A DNA stretch of 64,000 nucleotides. Origin: Sedimentibacter sp. MB31-C6 (lineage in GTDB: Bacteria > Bacillota > Clostridia > Tissierellales > Sedimentibacteraceae). Below are positions 9,412-18,208 of the stretch, piece by piece. The notes under the pieces are model-generated. The model saw only the letters and a list, made by a program, of their open reading frames with translations, made no database searches and was not told the origin of the DNA. The position numbers and the translations under genes are program-made. Location of the stretch: NCBI RefSeq assembly GCF_035934735.1, contig NZ_CP142396.1, positions 2,852,001-2,916,000 on the forward strand. The letters are read 5' to 3'. How positions within the stretch are numbered: position 1 is the first letter of the stretch; each line of letters opens with the position of its first letter.

Positions 9412-9550
9412 AATCTATACCTCCTTTATTGTTCTGAGTAGATTATATCAAGTAAAAACAATGTGGACTTTTCACACAATGCTCTTTTTGTTAAAAAACA
9501 ACTAAACTTTTTTATTTTTCTTTATAAACTATCCATTCATGTACCTAGGG

Positions 9551-9646
9551 TTAATTACGAGTATATAAACGATTGCTATAACGATGATAAGCATTTCTCC
9601 CACTAACAATAGCTTGCTGTAAACTATCGGTTGCAATTCTATGTAT
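9551..9646 (-). pseudogene. Possible remnant of a protein C-terminus
   Basis: On the reverse strand about 30 codons read openly into TAA at 9551, with protein-like composition (RIATDSLQQAIVSGRNAYHR). There is no start codon, and stops lie directly upstream in the hairpin at 9646-9690. It may be the end of a gene of the mobile element cut off by a rearrangement. I do not recognise the family. Confidence 0.25.
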
Positions 9647-9818
9647 TTTTTATTATATAGGAAAGTTCTCCTTTCCTATATAATAAAAAACGAGGATTGC
9701 AAAGGACGGAACGTCCTTGCCGTTAAGGGGGGTGCTCAGTAAAAATGCTTTAATAAAGCATTTTTACGCCGAAGGGGGACATAGGTCCCCCTAGCGGCGT
9801 TGCGAAGCAACTCTTTTT
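9646..9818. repeat. Cluster of five hairpins/palindromes in the mobile-element remnant
   Basis: Five dyads follow one another. 9646-9690 has 20-bp perfect arms with a 5-base loop. 9702-9718 is AAGGACG/CGTCCTT. 9739-9767 has 14-bp perfect arms around one base. 9766-9800 is CGCCG..AGGGGGAC pairing with GTCCCCCT..CGGCG. 9799-9811 is GTTGC/GCAAC followed by a T run. The G+C content and structure are unlike the surroundings. Such clusters occur at transfer or replication origins and at ends of mobile elements; the function here is not shown. Confidence 0.6.
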
Positions 9819-10255
9819 ATGAGTCTATTGAATCGACTAAAACAATTTCACAATAGTAGAGATACCGAAGTAAATCAAATACTTAAACTCTGAAATAATA
9901 CCCAGTTATTATATATCGAACTTATAAGGTTGGCAATAAAAATCGAACAAATAATATACTCTATTACTGTCAATTATATGATGTGTGTAATCATATCTCA
10001 AAGAAGGGGTGAACGGTAAAATGTAGTAGGGTGAAAAAATATGAAGCAGAATAAAGAAAAATCTGATTTTAAAACATGCTAAGGAAATATTAAAATATCA
10101 GATGTAATTTTAAGTAATGCAAAGCAATATATTTTATAGAAAATACTTTTCATAATGAATACAATTGTATATTTTTTAGATTTTAAAAGCATATATTATA
10201 TAAATTTGAATATTATGAAATATATAAGACAAATTATAGGGGGAAGAAAAAGGTT
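9819..10255. other. Non-coding gap before the SSB gene
   Basis: A/T-rich DNA with no open frame of useful length. A 13-codon frame at about 10041-10082 follows a ribosome-like site (AGGGTGA) but has no visible homology. The part next to 10256 is the leader of the SSB-like gene, with the ribosome site AGGGGGAAG. Confidence 0.4.
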
Positions 10256-10936
10256 ATGATTGATAAACAGATGCAGTCAAATTATATTAGAGTTGTTGGA
10301 ATAATAAACAGTAATTTAGAATTCAGCCACGAAGTATTTGGAGAAAAATTTTATGAATTCTATTTAGAAGTACCAAGATTAAGTGAGACAAAGGATTTGC
10401 TGCCTGTTATAATATCGGAGAGGATTATTAATGATATCGATATGGACATCGGAAATAATATTGTTATAGATGGTCAGTTCCGATCTTATAATAGATATGA
10501 GGACACAAGTAATAAATTGCTATTAAGGGTATTTGTGAGAGATATTAATGTTCCTAGTGAAGAAGAGTTGGAAGAATTACAGAGACATCCTAATGAAGCC
10601 TTTCTAAACGGATATTTGTGTAAAGAAACGAAGTATAGAACTACTCCTTTTGGAAGGGAAATAACTGATATGCTTATTGCAGTTAATAGGTCCTATAACA
10701 AATCGGATTATATACCATGTATAGCATGGGGTAGGAATGCAAGATATTGCGAAAAGCTAGAAGTAGGAGATCATGTTAAAATTTGGGGCAGAATACAAAG
10801 CAGAAAATATCAAAAAAGAAATAGAAATGATCAATATGAAACTAAAACAGCTTATGAAGTATCCATAACGAAATTAGAACACATAAAAACGGACAATAAC
10901 AGAAAAAAAGACGATAATGAATTTCTTGAATTGTAA
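10256..10936 (+). CDS. Single-stranded DNA-binding protein with two OB folds
   Basis: A 226-residue protein. The first half (about 8-105) and second half (about 112-210) both look like SSB OB-fold domains; the second reads NEAFLNGYLCKETKYRTTPFGREITDMLIAVNR..DYIPCIAWG, a classic SSB core. The C-terminus is acidic and hydrophobic (DDNEFLEL), resembling the partner-binding tail of SSB. Standard SSB has one OB fold per chain, so this is the clostridial two-domain variant and probably not the main replicative SSB. It stands alone, upstream of topoisomerase III and just past the mobile-element debris. Whether it is native or element-borne is open. Confidence 0.75.
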   Translation: MIDKQMQSNYIRVVGIINSNLEFSHEVFGEKFYEFYLEVPRLSETKDLLPVIISERIINDIDMDIGNNIVIDGQFRSYNRYEDTSNKLLLRVFVRDINVPSEEELEELQRHPNEAFLNGYLCKETKYRTTPFGREITDMLIAVNRSYNKSDYIPCIAWGRNARYCEKLEVGDHVKIWGRIQSRKYQKRNRNDQYETKTAYEVSITKLEHIKTDNNRKKDDNEFLEL

Positions 10937-10950
10937 TATACTTAGTTTGT

Positions 10951-10980
10951 AAAGTGAAACTTATAGAGTTTCACTTTTTT
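10951..10980 (+). terminator. Rho-independent terminator after the SSB-like gene
   Basis: AAAGTGAAACT (10951-10961) pairs with AGTTTCACTTT (10967-10977) around a 5-base loop and runs into a T tract. Confidence 0.85.
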
Positions 10981-11079
10981 AATGTTCATTTTTTTAGATA
11001 TTAATTAGATAACATTTGTTTATTATTTATTTTTTTTATGATACAATATAACTAAATAAATTTTTAAAGGAATGAAAAA

Positions 11080-13254
11080 ATGATATTAGTTTTAGCAGAA
11101 AAACCATCAGTAGGTAAAGATATAGGAAGAGTATTAGGATGCAATAAAAAGCAAAATGGTTATGTAGAGGGAAATAAATACATTGTTACTTGGGCACTCG
11201 GTCATTTAGTTGAATTAGCAGAACCTGAAAAATATAATTCTAATTATACAAAATGGAATTTAGATGATTTGCCAATTATTCCAAACCAAATGAAGACGGA
11301 AATAATTAAGAAAACTGGAAAACAATTTAAAACAGTTAAAGGTTTATTGAATAGAAATGATGTTAATGAAATTGTAATAGCAACTGATGCAGGAAGAGAA
11401 GGAGAACTTGTAGCTAGATGGATAATAGAAAAGTCAAATGTAAAGAAGCCTATAAAAAGACTTTGGATATCTTCTGTAACAGATAAGGCTATTAAGGATG
11501 GATTTAATAAATTAAAGGACGGAAGACTTTATGAAAATTTATATCAAGCAGCTTTAGCTAGAGCAGAAGCTGACTGGATAGTTGGAATAAATGCTACAAG
11601 AGCTTTAACTTCTAAATACAATGCCCAACTGTCATGTGGAAGAGTTCAAACACCTACCATTGCAATGATTAAATCATTAGAAGATGAAATTCGAGATTTT
11701 AAACCATCTAAATATTTTGGTATTGAAGCATTAACAAAGGATTTTAAATTCATCTGGAAGGATAAAAATAATAATACAAGAACTTTTAACAAAGAAAAAT
11801 GTAATAAGATAAGGAATACAATAAAAAATAATAATTTAATTATTACAAACATAATTAGAAAAAAAGATAAAACCTTTGCTCCCCTTTTATATGATTTAAC
11901 TGAATTACAAAGGGATGCAAGTAATAAGTTTGGATATTCAGCAAAAGAAACTTTATCAACAATGCAAACTTTATATGAACGTCATAAAGTATTAACGTAT
12001 CCTCGAACTGATTCAAGGTATATAAGTGATGATATTGTTGAAACTCTAAAAGATAGGGTGAAAGCTTGTAGTGTTGGTCCCTATACTAAATATGGTTATA
12101 AAATAAGTTCTCAATCAATTAAAGGAAGTAAACACTTTGTTAATAATAATAAAGTTTCAGATCATCATGCAATTATTCCTACAGAACAAACTGTATTTCT
12201 AGGGGATTTATCAGATAAAGAAAGGAAGATTTATGATTTAGTAGTAAAAAGATTTTTAGCAGTATTGTCAAAACCTTATGAATTTGAAAAAATATCAATA
12301 GTAGGTAAAATAGGTGATGAAATTTTTGAAACAAAAGGAAAAGTAACTTTATCTAAAGGGTGGAAAGAAATATATGGTTACTATGAAGATGAAGATGTTT
12401 TAGATGATTTTCCTTTAGATATTTTAAATACATTAGAAAATGGTAGTAAGTTAAAAGTAGCTTCTGTTAACTTAACTAGTGGTGAAACTAAGCCACCTAC
12501 AAGATTTACTGAAGCAAGTCTTTTATCTGCGATGGAAAATCCAATTAAGTTTATGAAAAACTCAGATAGCAATTTGAAAAAGACTATTGGAGAAACTGGT
12601 GGGTTAGGAACAGTAGCAACTAGGGCAGATATTATAGAAAAATTATTTAATAGCTATGTTTTAGAAAAAAGGGATAAATTTATTTATACTACATCAAAGG
12701 GAAAACAGCTTTTAGATTTAGCTCCAGTTGATTTAAAGTCACCTGAATTAACAGCTGAATGGGAGCAAAAATTAAATAAAATTTCAAAGGGCAATCTTAA
12801 TAAAAATAGCTTTATTAATGAAATGAAAGATTATACTAAAAAAATTATTAGAGAAATTATAAGTAGTGAAAAAAATTTTATTCATGATAATGAAACTAAG
12901 TCTAAATGCCCTGATTGTGGAAGCTATTTATTAGAGGTTAATGGAAAAAAAGGGATTATGTTAGTTTGTCAAAACAGAGAGTGTAATTATAAAAGAAGAA
13001 TTTCACAAATATCAAATGCAAGATGCCCTAATTGTCATAAGAAACTTGAACTTAGAGGAGAGGGCGAAGGTAAAATATTTGTTTGTAAATGTGGATATAG
13101 AGAAAAACTATCAGCTTTTAATAAAAGAAAAGAAAATGAAAAAACTGCAATTTCCAAAAAAGAAGCATCTAAATTTTTAGCTAAACAAAATAACGATAAA
13201 AACGAAAGTATTAATACTGCATTGGCAGATGCTTTAGCAAAATTAAAACTTTAA
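11080..13254 (+). CDS. topB: DNA topoisomerase III (type IA)
   Basis: A 724-residue type IA topoisomerase that relaxes and decatenates DNA through a 5'-phosphotyrosine. The TOPRIM domain has AEKPSVGKDIGRVLG (6-20) and ATDAGREGELVARWI. The active-site motif YPRTDSRYISDD has its tyrosine near residue 307. SDHHAIIPTE is conserved. Two C-terminal zinc-ribbon cysteine sets follow (CPDCGSYLLE..CQNREC and CPNCHKKLEL..CKC). A ribosome site AAAGGA precedes the ATG. The length is normal for TopB of Firmicutes that carry zinc ribbons. Confidence 0.96.
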   Translation: MILVLAEKPSVGKDIGRVLGCNKKQNGYVEGNKYIVTWALGHLVELAEPEKYNSNYTKWNLDDLPIIPNQMKTEIIKKTGKQFKTVKGLLNRNDVNEIVIATDAGREGELVARWIIEKSNVKKPIKRLWISSVTDKAIKDGFNKLKDGRLYENLYQAALARAEADWIVGINATRALTSKYNAQLSCGRVQTPTIAMIKSLEDEIRDFKPSKYFGIEALTKDFKFIWKDKNNNTRTFNKEKCNKIRNTIKNNNLIITNIIRKKDKTFAPLLYDLTELQRDASNKFGYSAKETLSTMQTLYERHKVLTYPRTDSRYISDDIVETLKDRVKACSVGPYTKYGYKISSQSIKGSKHFVNNNKVSDHHAIIPTEQTVFLGDLSDKERKIYDLVVKRFLAVLSKPYEFEKISIVGKIGDEIFETKGKVTLSKGWKEIYGYYEDEDVLDDFPLDILNTLENGSKLKVASVNLTSGETKPPTRFTEASLLSAMENPIKFMKNSDSNLKKTIGETGGLGTVATRADIIEKLFNSYVLEKRDKFIYTTSKGKQLLDLAPVDLKSPELTAEWEQKLNKISKGNLNKNSFINEMKDYTKKIIREIISSEKNFIHDNETKSKCPDCGSYLLEVNGKKGIMLVCQNRECNYKRRISQISNARCPNCHKKLELRGEGEGKIFVCKCGYREKLSAFNKRKENEKTAISKKEASKFLAKQNNDKNESINTALADALAKLKL

Positions 13255-13306
13255 TAAAAGTATAGTGTTTTTATTATATTAGAGATATATAATTTAAGGA
13301 GAAAAT

Positions 13307-13942
13307 ATGTATTTTTTGATTATTGTTATAGTAGCATTTCTATTATATGCTGTATTTAAGAGAAGAACCTTAGTAAAACAAGTAGAATTATTTAATAAAC
13401 TGTTATATATAGAAAAAAGCCCAGAAAAATATATTAATGAAATAAATAAAATTTTGTTAAAAGTACAATCAGATAATGAAAGAAATATTAATTTCATTCA
13501 AAAAACTACAGGATTATTTTATGCTGGAAGATTTGAAGAAGCAATAAATATTTTAAAAAACGAAGTAAAAAAAATACCTCCAAATTGGCAACATATATAT
13601 TATCATAATTTAATTTTAAGTTTATATTTTAATGGAGATATAGAAGAAGGTAATAATGTTTTTTCCGAAGCAGATGAAATTTTAAAAATATATGCGAAAA
13701 AAGAGTATAATAAGGCAGCAATAGATTTAATTTATGCGATTTCAGATTTTTATAATGGTAAAGGTTTAATAAGAAAAGACTTTTTTATGAATTTGAAAGA
13801 AACAGGTCGAAATGATTATAGAATTGCTATTGCATATTATTTTTTAAGTAAAATTAATGAAGATGAAGATAATATAGAAGAAAGTGAACTGAATTTGGAA
13901 AAAGCGCAAATATATGGGCAAGGTAGCTTTATAGAAAGATGA
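13307..13942 (+). CDS. Membrane-anchored TPR-like hypothetical protein
   Basis: A 211-residue protein that I cannot assign to a named family. One N-terminal membrane helix (residues 2-16, then basic KRR) anchors a cytoplasmic, helical region. TPR-like helix pairs are visible (FYAGRFEEAINILKNEVKKIPPNWQHIYYHNLILSLYFNGDI and LDLI-type repeats). AAGGAG precedes the ATG. It follows topB and is followed 29 bases later by an OGG-type glycosylase, so the three may be co-transcribed. A scaffolding role is possible but not shown. Confidence 0.7.
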   Translation: MYFLIIVIVAFLLYAVFKRRTLVKQVELFNKLLYIEKSPEKYINEINKILLKVQSDNERNINFIQKTTGLFYAGRFEEAINILKNEVKKIPPNWQHIYYHNLILSLYFNGDIEEGNNVFSEADEILKIYAKKEYNKAAIDLIYAISDFYNGKGLIRKDFFMNLKETGRNDYRIAIAYYFLSKINEDEDNIEESELNLEKAQIYGQGSFIER

Positions 13943-13971
13943 TACAATTTATAATTAGAAGGGACATGCTT

Positions 13972-14844
13972 ATGAATATTACAGAAATTAATAATGGGCT
14001 AATTTTAGAAAATGTTAAAGATTTTAATGTAACTCATATATTTGATTGTGGACAATGTTTTAGATGGAATAAAGAAGATAATGGTAGTTATACTGGCGTT
14101 GTAAAAAACAAAGTAATAAATGTTTCTCAAAATGGTTCTAACATTATTTTTAAAAATATAAATATTGATGATTATGAAAATATTATTAAAAGTTACTTTG
14201 ATATAGATACTGACTATTCTGATATAAAAAAAAGTATCAATAAAGATGATATTATGGGAAAAGCAATAAAATATGGAGAAGGTATCAGAATTTTAAATCA
14301 AGATGAATGGGAAACGATGATCTCTTTTATGATTTCTGCAAACAATAGAATTCCTATGATTAAAAAGGTTATAGAAAATTTGAGTAAAAACTTTGGAGAA
14401 TATATTTGCACATATAAGAATAAAGAGTATTACCAATTTCCTACACCTAAAAGATTATCAGAATCGTCATTGGAAAAAATAAAGGATTGTAAGGCAGGAT
14501 TTCGTTCAGAGCGTATAAAAGAAGCAGCAATAAGGTTTCTTAATGAAAAGGATATTATATATGATTTGAAAAATAGAAGCTACGATGAAGGTCTAGAATA
14601 TTTAAAGACATATAAAGGGATTGGAGACAAGGTTGCAAATTGCATATTATTGTTTTCAATGAAACAATTTTATACATTTCCTGTAGATGTTTGGGTTCGA
14701 AGGGTAATGCAAACATTATATGTAGATAAGAATACAAGTGATAAAGAAATAAGACAGTTTGCAGAAAATAAATTTGGTAAACTGTCAGGATATGCACAAC
14801 AATATCTTTTTTATTACGCTAGGGAACTAGCAATAGGCAAATAA
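13972..14844 (+). CDS. 8-oxoguanine DNA glycosylase (OGG1-type, HhH-GPD)
   Basis: A 290-residue bifunctional DNA glycosylase/AP lyase of the OGG1 type. It has an N-terminal OGG domain (IFDCGQCFRWNKEDNGSYTG) and an HhH-GPD domain with the hairpin YKGIGDKVANCILLF, containing the catalytic lysine, and the catalytic aspartate in FPVDVWVRRVM. The start ATG 13972 is chosen because GAAGGGA lies 7 bases upstream; further in-frame ATG codons at 13939 and 13966 have no or overlapping ribosome sites. It removes oxidised purines, and it joins an endonuclease III gene at 32187 as the second HhH glycosylase here. Confidence 0.92.
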   Translation: MNITEINNGLILENVKDFNVTHIFDCGQCFRWNKEDNGSYTGVVKNKVINVSQNGSNIIFKNINIDDYENIIKSYFDIDTDYSDIKKSINKDDIMGKAIKYGEGIRILNQDEWETMISFMISANNRIPMIKKVIENLSKNFGEYICTYKNKEYYQFPTPKRLSESSLEKIKDCKAGFRSERIKEAAIRFLNEKDIIYDLKNRSYDEGLEYLKTYKGIGDKVANCILLFSMKQFYTFPVDVWVRRVMQTLYVDKNTSDKEIRQFAENKFGKLSGYAQQYLFYYARELAIGK

Positions 14845-14867
14845 TATATTTATTAAGGAGGAATAAT

Positions 14868-15383
14868 ATGACAGCTCAAGAACGACGAAAAGAAATTGAA
14901 AAATTACTAAAAAAATCAACAGAATCAATATCAGCTACAACTCTAGCTAAAAAATTTTCTGTTAGTCGTCAAATAATAGTTGGGGATATTGCATTGTTGA
15001 GAGCAGCAGGTTTGAAAATTTCTGCAACTCCTAGAGGTTATATTATGAATTCTACTATAGAAAATACGGATTTGATATTTACCATTGCTTGTAATCATAG
15101 TAAGGAAGATACAGCAAAGGAGCTATATACGATAGTAGACAATGGTGGTACTATACTTGATGTTACAGTTGAACATCCTATATATGGAGAAATAATTGGT
15201 GAATTAAGAATTTCATCTAGATATGATGTGGATTTATTTTTGAAAAAAACTGATAATTATAAAGCACAGCCACTAAATAAATTAACAGGCGGTATTCACT
15301 TACACAGGATTAAATGTAATAATAAAGAAGTCATGGAAAGAATAGTACATGAACTTAAAAAGGAAAAGATATTATTAAATTAA
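14868..15383 (+). CDS. niaR: NiaR-type niacin-responsive repressor
   Basis: A 171-residue repressor with an N-terminal HTH_11 winged helix (ISATTLAKKFSVSRQIIVGDIALLRAAG, about 21-48). It is followed by a 3H domain named for its three histidines, seen here in ACNHSKED, VEHPIYGE and GGIHLHRIKC. NiaR (YrxA) represses NAD synthesis and niacin uptake genes when nicotinic acid is available. AAGGAGG precedes the ATG. The next gene is the niacin transporter niaX, and the space between has a promoter overlapped by a GTGTC-AA-GACAC dyad, which supports the assignment. Confidence 0.92.
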   Translation: MTAQERRKEIEKLLKKSTESISATTLAKKFSVSRQIIVGDIALLRAAGLKISATPRGYIMNSTIENTDLIFTIACNHSKEDTAKELYTIVDNGGTILDVTVEHPIYGEIIGELRISSRYDVDLFLKKTDNYKAQPLNKLTGGIHLHRIKCNNKEVMERIVHELKKEKILLN

Positions 15384-15392
15384 AAATAATGT

Positions 15393-15421
15393 TTGACAAA
15401 AAAGAGTTACCTAATTATAAT
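15393..15421 (+). promoter_or_regulatory. Promoter of niaX
   Basis: TTGACA (15393-15398) and TATAAT (15416-15421) match the sigma-A consensus exactly with a 17-base spacer. Confidence 0.85.
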
Positions 15422-15432
15422 GTAGTAGACAG

Positions 15433-15456
15433 GTGTCAAGACACATAACAAGACAC
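15433..15456 (+). promoter_or_regulatory. Probable NiaR operator
   Basis: GTGTC-AA-GACAC (15433-15444) is a perfect dyad lying just after the -10 box, at the expected transcript start. Another AAGACAC half site is at 15450-15456. Position and content fit repression of niaX by NiaR; the binding itself is inferred. Confidence 0.65.
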
Positions 15457-15485
15457 AAATATTTCTTTGGAAGAAGGTAATTCTA

Positions 15486-16058
15486 ATGTTTAGAAATAAT
15501 AAACTTTACTTTATGATAGTTTCAGCTTTACTTTGTGCAATTGGAATAGGTATACCAATAATATCACCTATTAAAATTACTCTAGAGCCTGCTTCTTTTA
15601 CACTTGCTAGTCACGTACCTATATTTATTGCAATGTTTATTTCACCATCAACGGCAATTTTTGTTTCTGTTGGTTCAACTATAGGATTTTTACTGGGAGG
15701 CTTTCCTATTGTAGTGGTAATGAGAGCTTCAACTCATGTAGTTTTTGCTTCGTTAGGAGCACTTATTTTAAAGAAGTATCCAAAAGTTTTAGAAAAAACT
15801 AAATTATCTATATTATATTCATTTTGTATTAGTGTTCTTCATGGGATTTGTGAAGTTCTAATAGTGCTACCATTTTACTTTAACAACAGTATGTCTGCTG
15901 GATATTACACTAAGGGATTTATAATTTCCGTAATTCTGTTGGTAGGCGTTGGAACAATTATTCACAGTATGATAGATTTCGGAATTTCTAAAGTAATATG
16001 GAATTATTTAATTAAAGCAGTTAAAATTCCTAAGTACGCAGATGTTACTAAAAATTAA
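15486..16058 (+). CDS. niaX: Niacin ECF-type transporter NiaX
   Basis: A 190-residue membrane protein with about six hydrophobic segments and the family features ISPIKITLEPASFTLASHVPIFIAMFISP and GGFPIVVVMRASTHVVFASLGALI. NiaX is the substrate-binding S component that takes up nicotinic acid or nicotinamide, probably with a shared energising module encoded elsewhere. It lies directly after niaR with its own strong promoter and operator, and a terminator follows at 16078, so it forms a single-gene unit. Confidence 0.92.
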   Translation: MFRNNKLYFMIVSALLCAIGIGIPIISPIKITLEPASFTLASHVPIFIAMFISPSTAIFVSVGSTIGFLLGGFPIVVVMRASTHVVFASLGALILKKYPKVLEKTKLSILYSFCISVLHGICEVLIVLPFYFNNSMSAGYYTKGFIISVILLVGVGTIIHSMIDFGISKVIWNYLIKAVKIPKYADVTKN

Positions 16059-16077
16059 ATGAAAAATTTGTTTTTAA

Positions 16078-16121
16078 AGATTGAAATTTCAGTAATTACT
16101 GTTAAATTTCAATCTTTTTTT
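16078..16121 (+). terminator. Terminator of niaX
   Basis: AGATTGAAATTT (16078-16089) pairs perfectly with AAATTTCAATCT (16103-16114), followed by seven T. Confidence 0.9.
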
Positions 16122-16277
16122 GTTTTAAATATAAAAATAAAGGAAAAATTTATTAATCCAAGAAGTAGGGAAAGTAAAAATTTTCAAATAATAGATTTTG
16201 GCAAATGTGTAATAATAAATAAAGGAACATTAATAGTCAGTTCAGTAAGTGATAAATCAAAATAGAAGGGAAACAAG

Positions 16278-16451
16278 ATGGAAAAAAAATTTGAAGATAT
16301 AAAAAAGGAATTTATGAATGCTAGTTTAGATGAAAAAATAAGAATTTATACATCAACTCAGGGACTTACAGTAGAACAGTTTAAAGAATTGCTTGCCTAT
16401 TTCCCATTAAAACATTTAGATAAATTGGAGGAAGCAGTAAATAGCATTTAA
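16278..16451 (+). CDS. Small 57-residue protein of unknown function
   Basis: The frame begins MEKKFEDIKKEFMNASLDEK and runs to TAA at 16451. GAAGGGAAACAAG precedes the ATG as a plausible ribosome site, and a terminator-like hairpin follows at 16462-16506. The composition is that of a soluble, helical, charged protein (ending FPLKHLDKLEEAVNSI). I recognise no family. A proper start, stop, ribosome site and terminator argue for a real gene. Confidence 0.6.
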   Translation: MEKKFEDIKKEFMNASLDEKIRIYTSTQGLTVEQFKELLAYFPLKHLDKLEEAVNSI

Positions 16452-16461
16452 ATTGAAATAT

Positions 16462-16506
16462 AAAAATCGCCTTAGTAGCAATTATCAATGTTATAAGGTG
16501 ATTTTT
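16462..16506 (+). terminator. Terminator-like hairpin after the 57-residue gene
   Basis: AAAAATCGCCTTA (16462-16474) pairs with TAAGGTGATTTTT (16494-16506), one G-T pair included. The right arm ends in a T run. Confidence 0.65.
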
Positions 16507-16561
16507 ATATTCAATTGCATAAAATAACAATATATGGAAACAATATTATTGGGGTGATAGT

Positions 16562-17488
16562 ATGACTAAAGATAAAAATACAAGAAAAATTTTTATTGAA
16601 GAAACATTAGGAACTAGAAAGTATTTAAGTTATAGAGCTGATTTAATAATGTATAAATTATTACTTTGTATATTTGTATTTTTTGTGATAGTTTTTATTT
16701 CATCAGATTTAATTTTATCACTTTTAATTGTTACACAAGTATTTATTATTTTTACTTTAATTAACAAGTTGAATATTAATCGCAAATTAAAAGAAGGAGA
16801 AGTTTTAGCAATAAAAAAAATAAAGAAAGAATATGTTACTAAGAAATTAAAAGAAATAGATATAGAAAGTTATGAAAATCTTATTAAATTCTTTTTCGAG
16901 AAAGAAGGGTATTCAAATATAAAGAGAATTGGTAAGTATGTATATTCAGTTGAACTTGATAATATAACTTATTGTATAAAAATGTTTAATATGTATGAAG
17001 GAGCACAAGTGGAAAAACTTGATATAAGAAGTTTTGCAGGGACTATGAGCAAAAATAAAATAAAAAATGGCTATATAGTAACTGCAAATGAACTTTCGGA
17101 AGAATCAATAGAAATAATTAATGATTTAAAAGATAATTTGAATATTGTTATAGTAGATTTAGATTTAATTATTGAAAAATTAGAAAAATATAAAATACTA
17201 CCTGAAAAGAAATTTTTTTATAAAAAAATTTCTGAATTAAAGTATACTGAGAAAAGTAAAAAAATAATAAAAAATAATACATTTAATAGTAAAAAAATAA
17301 TTATATACATTTTTGCTGCAACTTTTTTTTACATAAATTCGAGACTTTTACCATATAATTCAGTTTCATTGTTTATTTCATTTTATTTTTTATTATTAGC
17401 TATTATTAGTTTTGCTTTGTATCTAATTGATAAATACAAATTAGGTAGAAAATTGCCATCAACCTCTATAAGTTCAGGTGACAATTAA
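16562..17488 (+). CDS. Membrane protein with an Mrr/restriction-endonuclease-like domain
   Basis: A 308-residue protein. Two membrane helices lie at about 30-70 and two more near 240-292. Between them, residues about 105-205 resemble the restriction-endonuclease-like (Mrr_cat/DUF2034) fold: YENLIKFFFEKEGYSNIKRIG, then YCIKMFNMYEGAQVEKLDIRSFAG, then IKNGYIVTANELSEESIEI. In Mrr the core is a D..(Q/E)xK pattern. The match here is loose (CIKMF in place of QxK), so nuclease activity is doubtful. No modification gene is nearby, so a restriction system is unlikely. The N-terminal and C-terminal membrane pairs suggest a fixed position at the membrane. Confidence 0.65.
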   Translation: MTKDKNTRKIFIEETLGTRKYLSYRADLIMYKLLLCIFVFFVIVFISSDLILSLLIVTQVFIIFTLINKLNINRKLKEGEVLAIKKIKKEYVTKKLKEIDIESYENLIKFFFEKEGYSNIKRIGKYVYSVELDNITYCIKMFNMYEGAQVEKLDIRSFAGTMSKNKIKNGYIVTANELSEESIEIINDLKDNLNIVIVDLDLIIEKLEKYKILPEKKFFYKKISELKYTEKSKKIIKNNTFNSKKIIIYIFAATFFYINSRLLPYNSVSLFISFYFLLLAIISFALYLIDKYKLGRKLPSTSISSGDN

Positions 17489-17506
17489 AAAAAATCCATT
17501 TTTATA

Positions 17507-17535
17507 TTGATATTATGAGTAATTTATATTATAAT
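17507..17535 (+). promoter_or_regulatory. Promoter of the PduL gene
   Basis: TTGATA (17507-17512) and TATAAT (17530-17535) with a 17-base spacer. Confidence 0.7.
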
Positions 17536-17566
17536 TCCATTATAATTTAAAAATATGGAGGATATA

Positions 17567-18142
17567 ATGAACTTTCAAGTAACTGTAGGATTATCAAACA
17601 AACATGTTCACTTAAGTAAAGAACATATAAATATTTTATTTGGCAATGGACACGAATTAACATCAATTAAGGAATTAAGTCAACCTGGACAATTTGCTTG
17701 TGATGAAAAAGTTGATGTTGTAGGACCTAAGAGAACTATTAAAGGTGTAAGAATACTTGGACCTGCAAGAAAAGAATCACAAGTTGAAATATCATATTCT
17801 GATGGATTTACATTAGGATTAAAAGATGTACCATTAAGAGATTCAGGTAAATTAGAAGGAACTCCAGGAGTGAAGTTAGTAGGGCCAAAAGGAGAAGTAG
17901 AATTAGAAAAGGGTGTAATTATTGCTTCAAGACATTTACATATGCATACTTCAGATGCAGAGAAATTTGGATTGAAAGATAAAGATATAGTTAAGGTAAA
18001 AGTGAGCGGTCCAAGGGGATTAACTTTCGATAATGTATTAGTAAGAGTTAATGAAGCTTATGCTTTAGATTTGCATGTTGATGTTGAGGAAGGAAATGCT
18101 GCAGGACTTACAAACGGTCAGGTAGTTGAAGTTATAGTATAG
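17567..18142 (+). CDS. pduL: PduL-type phosphate acyltransferase
   Basis: A 191-residue PduL protein, a phosphotransacylase unrelated to Pta/Ptb that interconverts acyl-CoA and acyl phosphate (propionyl or acetyl). Both PduL repeats are present: VGLSNKHVHLSKEHI with its zinc-binding HxH, and GVIIASRHLHMHTSDAEKFGLKD with a second His cluster. The start is ATG 17567 after GGAGG; an in-frame ATG at 17555 overlaps that site. There is no shell-protein gene and no encapsulation peptide at the N-terminus, so it is a cytoplasmic form. It probably handles acetyl-CoA/acetyl phosphate in fermentation, alongside the acetyl phosphate made by glycine reductase. Confidence 0.93.
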   Translation: MNFQVTVGLSNKHVHLSKEHINILFGNGHELTSIKELSQPGQFACDEKVDVVGPKRTIKGVRILGPARKESQVEISYSDGFTLGLKDVPLRDSGKLEGTPGVKLVGPKGEVELEKGVIIASRHLHMHTSDAEKFGLKDKDIVKVKVSGPRGLTFDNVLVRVNEAYALDLHVDVEEGNAAGLTNGQVVEVIV

Positions 18143-18208
18143 AAATAATATATGATAATAAAGATATTATTTATTAATTTAATAAATAAGAAAAATTGTA
18201 ATTTGAAT

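Noticed and set aside
16059-16265. A 68-codon open frame right after niaX
   Set aside because: Its first part is the niaX terminator hairpin (16078-16121) and it has no ribosome site; the composition is not protein-like.
16562-17488. A restriction-modification system
   Set aside because: No methyltransferase or specificity subunit is near, and the catalytic pattern is degenerate.
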